The position numbers and the translations under genes were made by a program. Below, piece after piece: positions 63,918-64,000 of a stretch of 64,000 bases of DNA (its first letter is position 1; each line of letters begins with the position of its first letter). Below the pieces are notes generated by a model. The model had not been told where the DNA came from. It saw only the letters and a list, made by a program, of their open reading frames with translations, and made no database searches. The DNA lies in the NCBI GenBank assembly GCA_947072565.1, contig CAMTIM010000074.1, forward strand, positions 16,677-80,676, written 5' to 3'. Origin of the DNA: an uncultured Peptostreptococcaceae bacterium (lineage in GTDB: Bacteria > Bacillota > Clostridia > Peptostreptococcales > Peptostreptococcaceae).

Positions 63918-64000
63918 TTTATTCTCCTTCAAGCTTTTTTACACATATTTTTTGTGCACTTATTTTTATATCAAATATATCAATATTTTTCATATATTTG

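Noticed and set aside
1..64000. CRISPR arrays, insertion sequences, tRNA and rRNA genes.
   Set aside because: No regularly spaced repeats, no transposase motifs, no cloverleaf with conserved T-loop and no rRNA segments were seen on either strand.

Overview
The window is AT-rich, densely coded bacterial chromosome with strong GGAGG-type ribosome binding sites and classic hairpin-plus-U terminators. The gene set points to an anaerobic low-GC Firmicute: a rubredoxin-first rubrerythrin, the dnaG-rpoD-trmK-Nif3 cluster, a clostridial folate operon, a sodium:alanine symporter, an NhaC-type lysine carrier under a lysine riboswitch, and MntP. I infer Clostridia, probably Peptostreptococcaceae (the Clostridioides/Paraclostridium/Romboutsia group), from gene content and codon usage only. 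I saw no rRNA, tRNA, insertion sequence, integrase or CRISPR array.

Layout. 1-5.4 kb: two small unknown proteins, an alanine/glycine symporter, an ArsB/NhaD-type permease and a thioredoxin/thioredoxin-reductase-like pair. 5.4-9.3 kb: a two-component system, a small orphan, a lipoprotein and a two-ended DNA-binding protein. 9.3-16.3 kb: a PTS EIIC with a structured leader, a pentapeptide-repeat membrane protein, a lysine-riboswitch-controlled NhaC-family carrier, and aspartate aminotransferase/4-decarboxylase. 16.3-28 kb: a ten-gene Ter stress-response cluster on the minus strand, described below. 28-34.2 kb: asparagine synthetase, an ECF S component with a class V aminotransferase, a candidate small RNA, an exported superoxide dismutase, a YdjM-like membrane protein and a VTT-domain protein. 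34.4-40.5 kb: MscS, a CcpA/LacI-type controlled alpha-glucoside operon, rubrerythrin. 40.6-47.5 kb: AIM24-like protein, MsmX-type ATPase, PucR-type regulator, MntP, YhgE/Pip protein, an unknown membrane-anchored acidic protein and an orphan LLH-type holin. 47.5-52.7 kb: dnaG, rpoD, trmK, Nif3. 53-59.5 kb: one long operon pabA-pabB-pabC-nucleotidyltransferase-folE-folP-folB-folK-DAHP synthase. 59.6-64 kb: a small unknown, polysaccharide deacetylase, CAP protein, MORN-repeat protein and YitT protein.

The most distinctive unit is the Ter cluster. Three TerD paralogues carrying the acidic calcium-site motif are followed by a calcium-type P-ATPase, YceG and TelA. Then come a CitE-like lyase, two phosphoribosyltransferase-fold proteins and a HAD phosphatase, which match the predicted nucleoside-like-metabolite module known from comparative genomics. 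No TerC and no ATP-grasp ligase are present, and two intercistronic hairpins split the cluster into three blocks. The folate operon joins p-aminobenzoate and pterin branches with the first shikimate enzyme, so one transcript supplies both halves of folate. It also carries an unexplained nucleotidyltransferase-fold gene.

Below the gene level I found a lysine riboswitch with terminator, a promoter-plus-terminator pair predicting a transcript of about 77 nt, a promoter-overlapping operator and 5' hairpin before the PTS gene, helically phased TTAA boxes before the VTT gene, a divergent operator pair around the folate promoter, and a long inverted repeat upstream of the aminotransferase. About sixteen starts were moved inward or to TTG/GTG codons on ribosome-binding-site evidence.
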